From: Rhizomys pruinosus
Lineage: Eukaryota > Chordata > Mammalia > Rodentia > Spalacidae
Reading direction: 5' to 3'
DNA: 64,000 nt
NCBI GenBank assembly: GCA_009823505.1
Contig: VZQC01000263.1
Coordinates: 1,365,012-1,429,011, forward strand
Shown here: positions 11,409 to 24,439 of the stretch, in pieces
How positions within the stretch are numbered: the stretch's first letter is position 1
Layout of the letters: each line of letters opens with the position of its first letter
Position numbers and translations under genes: made by a program
Notes under the pieces: generated by a model
Database searches by the model: none
The model's input: the letters and a program-made list of their open reading frames with translations, nothing else
What the model was told of the DNA's origin: nothing

Positions 11409-12067
11409 ATCACATTCTCCTGTGTGGCCATCATTCTGCTTCCAAGTAAACAGTCTTGTGCATAGACACTTCTCCGTGGCAATGCACAGGCCCCAGTCAC
11501 AAGCAAACACTCTGGAAGTAAGCACATTGGCACTGGTGTTCCTGTAAGCTGCTGCAGATGAACAAAAGGAACATATCTACATACGATGCAGATCACTGCT
11601 GAGCTCTTCCCAATGCCCACGTTGCTTCTGACAATGAAAAAAGCCAAGAAACCCAGATTGGGACCATCTGCCACCTGAATCCCCGGCTTGTGAAACAGTT
11701 GATGCCGGACACCCACCAGCTTGCACTAAACTCATTAAACACCAAAAAGATCATTAACCTGCATTTCTACCTTCCAAGTGAACATCAAGCCCAGTACCTG
11801 AGGGAATTAGATATCCCTGACCCCAGTGCTGATGGTACTAATTAGAAAGGTCCAAACCCAGACTTAAGACCTAATCTAATGGGGCTTTAAAAATGAACTT
11901 CTCCTCTAAGCCATGGGTGTTTTTAACTTTCTATTCTGGATTTCCTGAGGTTTCCTTTATTAGACTTGAGTCCAAAACTATCTTGGAAAGAGCTCTGGGA
12001 CATCTGGGTCTTGTGCGTCTGAGGGTAAAGAGAAAGGGCCGGACAGTCAGCATTTCCCAGCTTCGAT

Positions 12068-12106
<39 letters not shown>

Positions 12107-13090
12107 AGCCACTTGCTTACTAAGAAGTGTTCAGCATGCCTAGGCCTCACTTTACCCGAAAAGGTCAGTAGCTTATTCTTGTGGCCTTTAAACAACATAG
12201 GCCAAGATAAGCTGAGCCCCATTGCTCACAATCGTCTTCATTCTCCGTCACTGTTCACTCAACACTTCCAGCAGCATTGGTGATCAGGAACGGTGGGGAG
12301 ATACCACTCCCACAGTCCTTTGGTGTTGACTTCTCAGTATTTCTATTTCCAAATACATCAACAATGAAATGGCCCAACCTGCCCCAGGAGAGGAAGGGAA
12401 CAAAGCCAGGGAGATTCCCAGCACCTCTGGGGTTGAAGTGCCACCAGCAGGTCACACAGCCCTCAGGGGCAGCAGCAGGCCTGGGCAGGAAAGATAATTT
12501 CCAGGGACAGGCTGCTGGGTGGGGCACAGAGCCAATGTCTGGCAATCTGGAAAGCCCTCAGATCCCCTGAGGAGTTCACTGCAGGTGGGCAGGCCACTGT
12601 GTTCTTATCTGTGGCCAATGAACTGCTGGCCACCCTAGGGCCATTGTGGATGAGTATTCCTGGGTATCCTCGCTAAGACAACTCAGTAAGCTTTGCTGGG
12701 TGCGAACCTGGCAAACAAATACATCTCAACGGAAAGCATGCCGGAACCTCAGAGCATGCCGCTGGAACTCAGTGCTGAAGGCTCACCTTGCCCTCCACAT
12801 GTGCAACATGAAGAGTCTGCTTTAAGGTAGGCCCAGTGCAAGACCACTCCATAGTCTGCAAAATAAACTGAAGATGTGCTCCCTATGATCGTTGCCTTAC
12901 AGAGAAAAGGTTGACTTTGCCTCAGTTCTGGAAGCTCCTGCCAGAGCCAGTTGCACTCTGGGCCTGTGTCGGATAGAGCATATGAAGGAACAAGGCTGTT
13001 TACCTCATGGCCAAGAATTGGCCATGCGAGGAAGAAGAGGGCCAGGGCCCCAGCATCCTTTATGCCCCATGGCCTAAAGCCCCCCTCCCC
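11409..13090. other. Unique intronic DNA with a long A-run
   Basis: No exon is recognised. An A-run of 33 lies at 12070-12102 without an obvious SINE beside it. 11500-11720 reads as a long open frame on minus but contains no family match. Confidence 0.55.
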
Positions 13091-13189
13091 CAACCCACAA
13101 CACCAAGCTGGTGAACCAGACCTCTGTCACACAGGCCTTCCAACCCACAACACCAAGCTGGGGAACCAGACCTCTGTCACACAGGCCTC
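13091..13189. repeat. 50-bp tandem duplication
   Basis: Two adjacent copies of a 50-bp unit (13091-13140 and 13141-13190) differ at only two positions, one internal and one at the end. This is a recent local duplication. Confidence 0.95.
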
Positions 13190-13849
13190 TGGGAACATTC
13201 GAGACAACAGTCACAACACACTGCACCTGCTGTTGTGATGACCTGTGTGGCAGATGCAACCCAGAGAACAGCACAGAGCTAAAGACCACGCTGGGTAGCC
13301 TCGGCCACCTGCACACTCAAGTGCTTCTTTCAGTTTCCACGACCCATACCAAGAGTTTATCATTAGCCACAGTGAGACTGGTGCCAGCTTCCCATGGGGG
13401 TGGCTGCTCCTGGGAAAGCAGTCTTGATAGCCGGCCACGATGCTGCGCTGCAGGAGACACTCTGTGTGAAGACTGTACGTGAATATAAGATCATGTTAAG
13501 GTTAACATTTCATTGTAGAGCAAAGCACACTGGGAAAACATTAGAGCACCTATCAGGTAACACAGGCAGCACAGGGTCTGGGTCACCGGGGCCCCACAAG
13601 TTCCCACCCTCCCAGCCCAGGTCGACACATGGTGCCCACTCATTAAGAAAACTCTGCAGTCTCATAAGAAGGCTTTTCTGCCAGTCATGAGCCCAGCCCT
13701 TGACTCACCCATATGAGTCCTATGACCCTGAGCAGGTATTGACTCTTACCAACTCCCATGTGGCTCCTGGGTGCAATGAGGAACTAGAAAGTAGAGCAAT
13801 GACACTCAGTATCAGGCTCTGCTTATTCTATGTCCACACAGAACAGGCG

Positions 13850-14030
13850 GCTGACAAACATTAATCATCCAATCCTCAACACTCCTGGAGAGAGCCATTA
13901 TCATCCTCATTATTTGTCACTAACACCAAAGCACAGAGAGGTCAAGTAACATGCAAAGGTCACCCAGCTGGTAAGCTGCCTATGCCTCTGCCCCTTAGCC
14001 TCAGGGCCTGGATGCTCTGGTCCACATCCA
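13850..14030 (+). mobile_element. MIR SINE (ancient)
   Basis: The MIR core is clear: attaatcatccaatcctcaac, ccattatcatcctcatt, caaagcacagagaggtcaag and ggtcacccagctggtaagc. It is diverged, as expected for a mammal-wide repeat. Confidence 0.8.
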
Positions 14031-16445
14031 ACTGTAAAGAGGCAGCCATACAGTGTGTGACTTTAGAGTCTTTTCTCTGGCAGATATGTAGTATTTGCTC
14101 CCTGCCCTCAAAATATGACTGACAGCTCTGTTGAGATCCCATTTCCTGAAGAGAAGTAGACCTAAATCAGATACACACTTGTTGCTCACATGTATCCGGT
14201 GATGGCTCCATACCACTCCCCTCCCCTCCCCACTACATGCCATTCAACAATGTCACCAAACAAGACTTTTCTTCAGCACCTCAAACCCCATGGCTTGTCC
14301 CCACCACATAGCAATCAAGTCCCAACTATTGCCAAATGGCCCTTGGCAGAGAAAACTGCCTGATAAAACCTCTGTATGAGAGAAAAACTGCCCTTGAGAC
14401 ATGCCTTCCTTCCAGACAAGGTAGAACGGGAGACCAAAGCAGACAGCAAGGCCAACACTGCTGTCCAGGAGGCCAGCCTGCACTCAGGGTGGGAACAAGG
14501 TAGCAGCTGCACGAGGACAAGTGTCCACAGACACCACACAGCCCTCTCTTCTGGGTTTTCCATGGTTCCTGACAGAAACCATAGCTTTCTGAGCCATGTA
14601 CAGCAAAGCCAGCAAGCTGAGGGTCACAGGGCCCCTCGGTGCCAGCAAACCAAGTGGGGGTGGCAAGGTCCAGCAGTGGCATCAGCTCATGACCAGGGAG
14701 GCCAAGGTCCTAGGCAAACCCAGAGCTTCTCTCAGACCCACTTGGGCTCCCTCTGAACCCTGTCTCTAATGCCACCTCTGGGAGGAAGGCTGTCCTATTA
14801 CCTTCTACTTGTTCTTATGACAAGGACCTTACAAACAAAAAGAGAACCGTGGGAGGAAAAAGACAAAGCCCAAAGCATAGTGTCCACGTGCAGCCCCTAA
14901 ATGGTACCAGAGCCCTTCCAAGTAGCGCTTGCCCTACACTCCTTAAGTGGCCAGCAATTCTGAAACAAATCAGATACTGACCATCTAAAGCTGCACATGC
15001 AATTCCACCCATCAGACTCCAGACCTGTACCACTGACTGGCCTCAAGACCCTGTCCACCCATCGGCCTGCAGACTCTTGCAGCCCATGGGCCTGCAGACG
15101 CTTGCTCAAATCACCAGTCTCTTGCCCAGCTGTCCTACTCTTGTCAGCTACTGCTGCAGCACAACTCCAGCAGTATAGGACGGCAGATCATTCTTAAATC
15201 CACACCACCATTAGCTGCAGAGCAGCTACAGAGAGGATATAGCCCAGCCCTGGGGTGCGTGGCCTCACTGGAAAGGGTTTTGGGGAAGGCAGAACTACAA
15301 GGCTGATGGTGGCGAGTAACAATCACAAAAAAGGAAGGAAGCAAGCTGTGTTTGACTCAGGGCATAAGACCCTGTGGGACCCCTCCACCCACCCATCCCT
15401 CCTGACTCTTCCCCTAGAAGAGGGGGAAGAGTCTACATAAAATTATATTCTGGGACCCAGGAAGAGGACAAGGAAGGGAGAAAAAGCTTCCCTGCAGAAA
15501 GTATACTTCATTAAACAAAATTTTAGATAAAGCCATTCGGCAAAAAAAGCAGTGAAAAAAAATTTGTTTTCTTTCCATGTGACCCTTCATTTCCACTCAG
15601 GACAGGCATAAACACATTCTTGGGTCCCACTGCTGAGAAACTCTCTCTAAACACTGAATGCAGTGCTGCCCAAAGCAGGAAATGATGAACGGCAAAAGGA
15701 ATGTCACAGATTCCAGACGGATGGGACCAGCTGGAGAGTTGGGCAAGCACGCTGAAGTTTCAGATGTTGCCTCAGGACTCCTCAGGGGAGTCTCTACTGC
15801 AGAACTGCAGCCCAGGGACAGCCAGAGGCCTATATAGCCAGCACAGCTCGAAGAGGGCAGGGTGCCCTGGCAGGGCCTCCATCCAGCCTCCAGCAAAGTC
15901 CACGTGGCCCAGGAGTTCACACCAACTCTTCCTGAAACAAGCCCCAGGTAGAAACTGCCCACAAGCCACCCCAAAGTTAGCTGGAACGCAGTGATTTATA
16001 AGCAACTTCTTCCGGCTTCTCATCCACAGGCCACAAGGCCTACCTGCCTGGGATCCCTGGTCATGTCTTATCTGTTATGGTTCAGGCTCCAGCATCTGCC
16101 TATGGCTTCATTTACAGAGCTGCAGACTTGGTTTTGCCCCATAGTCACTTGGGTTCCTAAGCTCACAGCTCAGGACACTAGAGCTTGGTCCTACTGACAC
16201 ACAGTCACCTAAGAAAACGTTAGAGACAAATAGAAGAAAATCCCTAAGTTACGAGCTAAAACCAGAATATGCTGCACAAATTAAAAGTATGTAAAAATCC
16301 AAAACAACTGTGGAAAAAAGATCTCATCATGTGGGAAGTAGAAGGGTAGGTGCATCCTAGTACCAAAGCCAGAGCGGCACAGGGACCAAATGTCTGAAGG
16401 GCTCTTAGACCCCAGGGGATGAAGACCTCCCTAGCCATGTAAGAG
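14031..16445. other. Unique intronic DNA
   Basis: About 2.4 kb of mixed-composition unique sequence. Several overlapping open frames exist on both strands, but none shows splice-bounded coding or a family match. Confidence 0.55.
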
Positions 16446-16447
16446 AG

Positions 16448-16450
<3 letters not shown>

Positions 16451-16491
<41 letters not shown>
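16451..16491. repeat. (AG)n microsatellite
   Basis: About 20 AG units. Confidence 0.97.
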
Positions 16492-16494
<3 letters not shown>

Positions 16495-16661
16495 ACTAAA
16501 TGAGGACCAGGGACCACTTTAAACTCTGTAATCATCCTACAGGGCCTGCAGATCATGGAAAAAATGAAAGCCAATAGAAACCATGGTGAGAGCCCCTCCC
16601 CTGGATACAACGCAAAACTGTGCATGCCAGGACATATACAACTGCCCTGCAAGTGATCCCA

Positions 16662-16665
<4 letters not shown>

Positions 16666-16756
<91 letters not shown>
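16666..16756. repeat. (CA)n microsatellite
   Basis: About 45 CA units, with two interruptions to CG near 16723. Confidence 0.97.
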
Positions 16757-16760
<4 letters not shown>

Positions 16761-19282
16761 TGCATGAGTTCTCAACCCTGTCACAAGAAGACATCTCCTA
16801 AGAAAGAGAATGATCCTTGACCTCACCTAGACACTGGCTTTAGGGGTACAGATCAGCTCTTCCTCCCTATGATCCAGCCCTTAGAATTGTGCCCCACACA
16901 GTGAATGAAATGCCCCATTGTGTGTTCCTAGATTAACAACTTCACAACTCTGATTGTCACTATTCAAGCTCGGGAATGGGTATCTTCAATGTCCCTTCTG
17001 CCTTGAGGCTAGTAGCCTGCTTTTCTCTTCTGTGTGCCCAGTCCAGGCCCCAGGCTCATAGGCTGGGCAGGAGAACTGCTGGGCAAGGAGAAGGCCCTTC
17101 AGGGAGCCAACTGCAGGTCCCGCAGAGTTGAAGATGGGCACAGATTCTGAATTCACCAGCAGAGCCTTGGAGATCAGCCATGGGGGACAAAAGGCAGTGT
17201 CCTCCCCAGGCCCTATAGTGGTTGACCTGTCCCAAGATTCCACTCTGTAGCATCAAGGCCCCAGGCCAGCCCATCATAGCTTTCCAAAAAGCCAGAGTAT
17301 GCCAGCTACAACCTTGAGGGTCTGGAATTCCCCAGCTCAGCCTTCATCCCAAAGACCGTGGGAAAACCAACCCAATCACAGCACCCACCCCAGACACTGA
17401 ACAAGAGTCCAGGCTGGCCAGAGCCCCTGGGGCCTGCACACAGATGAGTTTTCCGGAAGCACCTCATGTTCCTGGACTTCAGCTAATAGCCTTGTGCCCC
17501 AGTCTGACCCCAGCCTTGGAAAATCCCAAGATAGCTAGAGCCAAAACAAACCAGATACCCAGAAGCTCAGGGGCTTAGTGGTGAGATGTTCCCCCAAACA
17601 TCCCAAACTGAACTATACCCCACCACACCAGCCTTCCACCTGACAAAGCCACACCTTCCTCTCCAGGACAGCTTTCCTGGTATAAGGCAGCAAGTGTCAA
17701 GGAGGTAAAAGTGGATCTCACCCTGACCAAGAAGAGTATATGAGAGGGTGGGGTCAGGCACCTCGGAGGCTGAGGAGAGAACTGCCTTCAGGGGTTCACA
17801 CTTTGTGAGGCTAGTCTGAAAGCTTCCGTGGGGACAGAACGTTGCTCAGCTGGCACAGGGCTTGCAGCGGGACCCTGACACTGCAGCTCTCTGTACTCTA
17901 TGCTGTCTGGTAGTCCCAGTGCTGGTTGGTGTGAAGGCTGTGTTGACTAGGCTCATGAAGGTTATCTTAAAGATGTACTGAAAAGGAAAGTCACTCATTC
18001 AAAAGCTAACCACTCCCGTCTGAAGGTCAAGTCCATAAGAAGGCCCACTTGCTAATCATGAAAACTCCACATCTCAAGAAACAGATGCTTTTCATGGGAT
18101 AACTTGGTGAGAAGTGACTCTGCTTCTCTGAACCTTGAGTAAAGAGTCGAAATGCCTGTGGGGATGACAATTGCCCTCCATGGGGATTTGTGTGTGGCCG
18201 GCTCCCCTACCAGCTCCATGAGCAATGGCTGAAACTACCATGCCTAAGTGAACAGGGTCCAGGATCAAAGCAAACCCTAGGAGTTGACTTGGAACTGGAA
18301 AGAGAACCCACAAGAGCATCTCAAATATGAAAATAAACTTTTCCTCAGAAATAACTTTTTTTACATGAAGCCAAAGAGAAGACTTTTGGGCATGACTAAT
18401 GATCTCCATATCTATGTAAGGGGCTTAACTGTTGTGAGATCATTTCTCTTTACAGTTAGAAAAAAAAAAAAAAAAGCATTTCCCCTGAGAGGGAAATGGA
18501 AATGCTCTCCATACCCAATTCACCCAGGGGTGGCTTCCCTTCTTCCTCAGAGAGCCGCATGCACATGTGTGGATATTCCATCACATACTCACCCTGTCGA
18601 TCCCCCTTTAACTGTTGGCTATGGGACTGTGAAGACAGTATTTCTGAACATGATTTTCAGCATCTGGTCAAAGCTAGAGCATCGCCATCCTTCAGGCTCT
18701 TCCTCTTCTGCACCAGCACAGATCCCTGCCTTAATGCACAGCTAGAGAAGGCTAGCTGTGATCCATGAGGTCCCTGCCAACTCAGCATGCACAATTTTAC
18801 ATCACTCATTCACCTCGTACCATCCAGAAGCCAACCAGCACCTACAGGTCACACATCTGAGTCCTGACATAAGCTACCTATGTATGCTTTCTGTCACAGG
18901 GAGGTCCGTACACTCACTACATTGAAAATTCCAGCCAAACCAGCTGTGTACACTGCTAGCTTGTACTTCACAGAGTCAGAGTCAGGAAGGAACACTAGGA
19001 TCCAGGAGGTCCTTTTCCTCCTCTCACGGGCAGGGTCAAGGCCACCTTTTTTCAGACCTCAACCCCTCTCCACTAACCAAATTACAGCCCTCTCATTTAT
19101 GCATTGCTTAGTTAAAACTACAAATTAACAGAACCAATAGCCTCAAATTATACTAAAGACAATGCTTCTGTCAGTAAAAATGTAGTCCTAAACCTACCTC
19201 TGCTCACACTGCGCTGGATCCACAGAAGTGTCACTTTCCACTTGAACAAATGAAGAACTCGAGGCCAGAGGAATTCATCTAA
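16757..19282. other. Unique intronic DNA
   Basis: About 2.5 kb without a recognised repeat, except an A-run at 18460-18476. No exon-like signal was found. Confidence 0.55.
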
Positions 19283-19297
19283 AATTGTAGAATTATG

Positions 19298-19506
19298 GGG
19301 GCTGGAGAGATGGCTCAGCGGTTAAGAGCACCGACTGCTCTTGCAGAGGACCTGGGTTCAATCCCCAGCACCCACATGGCGGCTGAGAACTGTCTTTAAC
19401 TCTAGTTCCAGGGGAATCCGACACCCTCTTCTGACTTGCGTGGCAATGCACGACACGGGTGCACAAACCTACATGCAGACAGTACACTCATACACATAAA
19501 AAAAAA
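19298..19506 (+). mobile_element. B2 SINE, complete
   Basis: A near-consensus B2 with intact A-box (tggctcagcggttaag) and B-box (gggttcaatcccc), an A-rich tail and a perfect 15-bp target duplication (19283-19297 and 19507-19521). It is one of the youngest copies here. Confidence 0.96.
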
Positions 19507-19805
19507 AATTGTAGAATTATGAAGAAACATAGAAAGGACCATGTCCTGGGTTTCTGATTCCAAGAGTGGACCACTATCTCCTTTCCTCCTTAACACCGAC
19601 TACCTCCTGTCTCCTCCGCCCTCCACTGGTCACTATTCAAATCCACGATCATGGAGGAAGTAAGCAGCCTGGTGAACTGAGAGGCAATGTTCAGAGGTGA
19701 TGGGGCAGACCTCCAGGCCAGTGGACCTGGGGAGGCTATGTTCTGTGGCTCTCCCTTCCTAGACTTCAATGTCATGAGGTTGCAAGAATTTAAAAGTAAT
19801 GAGAT

Positions 19806-19915
19806 ATGCTGAAGGCAGGCGGATCTTTGTGAGTTTGAGGCCAGCCTGGTCTACAGAGTGAGTTCCAGGACAGCTGGGGCTACAGGGAGACCCTGTCTCG
19901 AAAAGACAAAAAAAA
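19806..19915 (+). mobile_element. 5'-truncated B1 SINE
   Basis: B1 from ggcaggcggatc to an A-run, flanked by aagtaatgagat at 19794-19805 and 19916-19927. Confidence 0.94.
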
Positions 19916-19927
19916 AAGTAATGAGAT

Positions 19928-20148
19928 GGGCCTGGAAAGATGGCTCAGCAGTTAAGAGTGCTTGCTGCTCTTGCAGAGGACCAGAGTTTAGTTCCCAGCA
20001 CCCATATAAGGCAAATCACAACCACCTATAACTACAGCTCCAAAGGAACCATTGCCCTCTTCTGGCCTCTTCAGGCACTGCACACATGTGCACATACATA
20101 CAGAGATGCACATAGATACACATAAAAAAAAATAATAAAATCTTTAAC
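19928..20148 (+). mobile_element. B2 SINE, older
   Basis: A diverged B2 inserted directly after the preceding B1, using the same target: taatgagat precedes it and recurs at 20151-20159. Confidence 0.92.
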
Positions 20149-20160
20149 ACTAATGAGATA

Positions 20161-22088
20161 AAATACACAAACCTCTGACTTGAAATCTGCATTTCTTCCC
20201 CAACCATACGCACAGCACGCCCAGCCCCCTTGGAGTAGGCAACATCTGGAGCAGGCTGAAACCATCCTCACCCTGAGTTTTCCCAGCTTCCACTGGTACA
20301 GCCTAGATCCATCTACACATTAGTCCTGGGCAGCTAAAAATAGCAGAGGCAGCTGAGCTTGGTTAATGGAATACCCAAGTTAATTTTAGCAGCAGAGAGT
20401 TCAAGAGAATCTAAATTCTCCTGTGCCAAGGACCACATGTGGCCCCATGGCATCTCCTGAAACTCAGGCCCAGAAGCTACTGAATCACAAAGGCCACTGC
20501 CTTGATTCACAAAATACCTCTCCTCTCTGAATCCAGCCTTGGCCAGACCATGACAACTGTGTTAACCCATAAAGCACAACTGCCCCCTGCAGGACCCAGA
20601 CCAACCCTTGTATCTGTACACTGTGACCAATGGGGGTGGGGGCAACCTGGCTCAGGGGACTCACTAAAGCCCCGAGGTTTCAATCATTGATATTGGGCTC
20701 CAACACCCACCCCTGACTCAAGGCTGAGCAGCCAGGGAGGCAGACACCTCTTCCTTCCCCATCTTGCACTTCTGCCTATTCTTATCTCACTGGCACCTCC
20801 TGCTTCCAGTGAGATTCTGTTGTCGGGGCGGCAGGCAAGGGAGAGTACCAGCATCGGGCAACCAGTCCAGGCCCATAGCAACACAATCCTGCTGGGTGGG
20901 AGGAGCTACCATTCTAACCATCTGATTGTTGCTTTGCTGCGTTTCTTCACAGCCACATACTAACCTCACGACAAGAACACAGAGCCCCAGTAAGGCTCAG
21001 AGCATGCAGAATTGCAGGTGAGAGAGCCAGGAAGGAAGACTAAAGCAACCAAGAGTTCAGGGGCAGAGCAGGAAGCAGAGCCTGGCTTTCCAGGGACCCA
21101 GGGATCCCAGTCCAGACTTCAACAGAAAGAAAATGAACAAAGTCCTAATTGTGCAGCAAGAGGATATTCCCAGTCCAGGAATGCAAGGCCAGGATTTTTA
21201 CAATCAATTTCTAACTTACAGAAACACCTCTATGCTTTCAACACAACTGTCAAAATAGCTTTTTAAAAAACAAGTAATAAATATTACGCAAAAGGAAAAC
21301 ATGACTGGGAAGTAAAGCTACATTGCCACACCTAGGGAACAGCAGGTCCAAAATAACACTGCTGGGCAGATGAGCTCTGGCTGCAGCTATTCACTCAATC
21401 ACCAGCCAGCCAATGCCCACTCTAGAGGGTCAGACCAAACACTTCCTCAATACAGCAGCCTCAAGGAAGTGTGGGTCAGTCACACGTGACGGCAGAAGAT
21501 GGATGGAACAAAGCAGTAATTGTTACCAAAGATACTTAAGATTCTAAGTGCACCAAAGAACACATCCAAATAACCCTGCAAAATTTAAATCCAGAAGCAA
21601 CAGATTCTTCAAGACAGGACTTGAAATGGTTCTTTTAGTTGAGATAGTTTACTTTTATGTGCTTTTTCTTTTATATTAGCAAAGCGTGACTAGAACCCTG
21701 AAAGAGGAAGAAGAAAGGGAACTACTACCCATTTCCCCAGCATTCATTTCTGATAACACCAAGTATTGTCTCATGCTTCAAAACCAAGAACTAAGGGCCA
21801 AGCCCCATCCTTTAACCCCTTCCCCAAGTTATCAGCAATTGTGGTAGTGGTGTTTATCTGGATGATTTGGAGGACAATTTTCTCTGTCTTCTAAATGGCA
21901 GAGGGGGCTGACTATGCCAGGTTGCAGGCTTAGACACATCCACAGGACGCAGCCCATAGCCAAGGACTCCTGCCTTATGCAGATGGGAACAAGGCTGTGA
22001 CAAGAAAGGGGCAAGCCTGGGTCACCCAGTAAGTTACCAGCAGACTTGCTGAAAGCCAGAGCATCTGAAGACAAGGCTCAGAGGAGTG
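20161..22088. other. Unique intronic DNA
   Basis: About 1.9 kb of unique sequence with no recognised repeat or exon. Confidence 0.55.

Positions 22089-22089
<1 letters not shown>

Positions 22090-22136
<47 letters not shown>
22090..22136. repeat. (TG)n microsatellite
   Basis: About 22 TG units. Confidence 0.97.
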
Positions 22137-22138
<2 letters not shown>

Positions 22139-23619
22139 AGAGAAAGGTGTGGGGGTGGGAGACAGACAACAACACACTTCTGCCCACTGATGTCAACTAC
22201 AGCATGACTTACAGCCAGGGACACCCAGACAGAATATAATCAGAAAGTGACCACAAATCAAGGAAAGCCGGGACCCTAGTACACCACCCATCTTGCAGAG
22301 AGGCCTGCTGTACTGATGGGATTTCTCTGGGAAACTCTCAAAAGCAGCTAGGCAACACCAAACCCAAACTAATGGCCATAGCTGCCTTCCAGACTCCAAC
22401 TGGCTTTAACCCAATAAAGCCACATCTGTGCTCTGACACAGAAGGCAAGGCCTCCCCACACACCCCGACCAGAGAGAATACAGGCATCTCCCCCCAACAG
22501 GCTCTGCAGATGAGAACCTTTGAAAAGGATAAGGGGGAAAATTGACCTCTTGGAGCACATTTAGAGAGAAGCCAACTGGAGCTTGGGCACCTCTACCCAA
22601 CTTCACTTCCATCTTCCTAAATAAACATTGGAAGGCTGCCCACCCCCTATGCAGAGTAGTGAAGGTTCCTGTCACACCCTTATTCAAAACGTTAAGACAG
22701 AGAAGCAGGGTACAACTTGTGAAACTGCTTTCTCCCCACCGTTGCTCCTCTAGTGAAGGCCCTCCTCTGGCAGACCTCTACCATTCCTCTACTCCTGTCT
22801 TACTGTGCCACTCTGGAAAGAAAGAAATCCTTTGTTTGATTAGCAAGAAAACCCTTCCCTGTGCACTGCAGATGGGGCTGGGCTGGGGCTGGGGCTGTGC
22901 TGGGGCTGGAGCTGGGACCGGACACACTATGTACTGAGCAGCAAAGTTCTAGAGCCCTCCTGCCTGTTGACCTAAAGACCTGGATTCTCCCCCAGCAGTA
23001 CCCACCCCAACTCCCATATTCGCCTTGACTAGGAGGGCACAGGACCCCTGGAGCTCCGTGGACTCTACTCAGTGAAATGGACCTTGGCTGAAGAAAACTA
23101 CGGCTATCCACACACACAAGGGTGGTGGTCCTTGCTCTGCTGGTGGCAGAAAGGAAGTCCCTGTCCTCAGATTGAAACTGACAACGACTCCAGCCACATA
23201 ACCAAGATAAATCACTCCCATGCACACTGCTCCAGCCCAGGCACCACATGCTTGCTATCTGCAGTGCTTCTGAGCCAAAGATCAAACTGTCTCGGCGATG
23301 AAGCAGACAGGAAGCAACACGCTGATTGAGAGTAGCTGGCATTCCTCAGACAGCATCGAATGTCATCAACAACTGACACTCGGTTGTGACTGGTACCGCC
23401 CACTAGGGGCCTTTTCACGTGGGAACAGGCCAGCATGTGGGGCGCAGTTCAGAGACGGGTAAGGAGCACAGGAACGCCGCACTAGGGCCCAGAATTCCTC
23501 TTCAAGGAAACTGGCCCTGATCCAGCGCGGTTATGACTTGATGTCTAACGGTCACTCCAGAAAACCACTCGGGGTGGGGGTGGGGGGGACGACTTGCAAA
23601 TCGCTCCCAAGATTAAAAG
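22137..23619. other. Unique DNA near the Rasa3 promoter
   Basis: Unique intron-side sequence. 22870-22920 is a degenerate GGGGCT-rich tract. No exon is recognised. Composition becomes GC-richer towards the CpG island. Confidence 0.55.
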
Positions 23620-23646
23620 GAAAAAAAAAAAAAAAAAAAAAAAAAA
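23620..23646. repeat. A-run
   Basis: An uninterrupted A-run of about 26 just inside intron 1 of Rasa3. No SINE body precedes it. Confidence 0.9.
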
Positions 23647-24282
23647 CCTGGGAAAAGCGAATCCTCCAGGTAAAAGCAGGAAGTCCTCCCCAGACCACTC
23701 CAGCTCCGTTTCCCCTCTCTGCCCCCAGCGCTGCAGCCGGTGTCCAGCCCAGCCAAGTGCGGCCGGAACGCCAGCCCAGCGGGTCACCGCTCCCACGGCC
23801 AGTTCTCAATGGAAGGAGGGGGAGGTGCTGGTGGCTGCCGGCTCCATCACCGCGCCCGCGCGCAGAAAGACACGCAGCCGCGCGCACGGCCCGCAGCCCG
23901 CAGCCTGGCTCAGCATCAGGGGTGAAGGGGCAACCCCCTCCCAGGAAAGGAAGTTCAAGAGCACAGCTGCGAAGGGAGCTCCCAGAGACTGAGGTCACCG
24001 AAGAGCCAGCACCCAGACGGACCCGCGCGTGCACACGCATGCAAACTCGGGCGCCCACGACCCTGCGCGCGGTCCTGCGCACACGGGCACACGCAGGCAG
24101 ACGCGCGCTCACGCACACAGACACCCCATGCTGCAGGTCCCGCCTTCCTCGCCGCGCCCCGGAGACCAGGGCCGTCCCGCCCCAGCAGAGTGCCGAGCTG
24201 GTTCCGCCCGGCTTCGGACCAGGGGAGCCGGGCTCCAGGCACCCGGGCTCCGGGGAGCCGCCCGCGCCCCCGCGGTCCTCAC

Positions 24283-24337
24283 CGATCTTGATCCTCACGC
24301 TCTGGAAGACCCGCAGCCCCTCTTCCTCCACCGCCAT
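24283..24337 (-). CDS. Rasa3: Rasa3 first coding exon (Ras p21 protein activator 3, GAP1-IP4BP)
   Basis: Read on the minus strand, an ATG at 24337 opens 18 codons (MAVEEEGLRVFQSVRIKI) plus one base, followed by a consensus donor GTGAGG starting at 24282. This matches the N-terminus of RASA3 as I know it, which continues GEAKNLPSY in the next exon; the phase-1 split of that Gly codon fits. The start context is strong (A at -3, G at +4). RASA3 is a GAP1-family GTPase-activating protein for Ras and Rap1 with two C2 domains, a RasGAP domain and a PH-Btk module that binds IP4 and PIP2 at the plasma membrane. This exon supplies only the first strand of C2A. No later exon is visible to the left, so intron 1 is at least 24 kb. 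The 5' UTR probably extends rightwards to about 24450-24560, but its start cannot be fixed from sequence. Confidence 0.93.
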
Positions 24338-24439
24338 GCTGCTCGCCGACCTCGCCAATGCGCGAGGGCCGGGCAGCGCGGCCGCGGATGAGGGACCAGC
24401 CTGGCGGACTAACGCCGCAGACCGAGCCGAGCGGCCGAT

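Larger units (their letters stand above)
1..24282 (-). other. Rasa3: Rasa3 intron 1 (5' part)
   Basis: Everything left of the exon-1 donor is intron of Rasa3 if transcription proceeds leftwards. I saw no frame matching the continuation of the C2A domain (GEAKNLPSY...) on the minus strand. The stretch is unique DNA interrupted by L1, SINE, LTR and simple-repeat insertions listed separately. A long first intron is expected for this gene. Confidence 0.75.

Noticed and set aside
11141..11716. A 191-codon minus open frame
   Set aside because: A third of it is the (CTTC)n/(CTCC)n microsatellite read as Gly-Arg-Lys-Glu repeats. The remainder has no family match.
13091..13190. A CRISPR-like direct repeat
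   Set aside because: Two adjacent units without spacers in a mammalian genome; a plain tandem duplication.
16431..16826. Cys/Val or His/Thr-rich open frames
   Set aside because: They are (CA)n translated in several frames.
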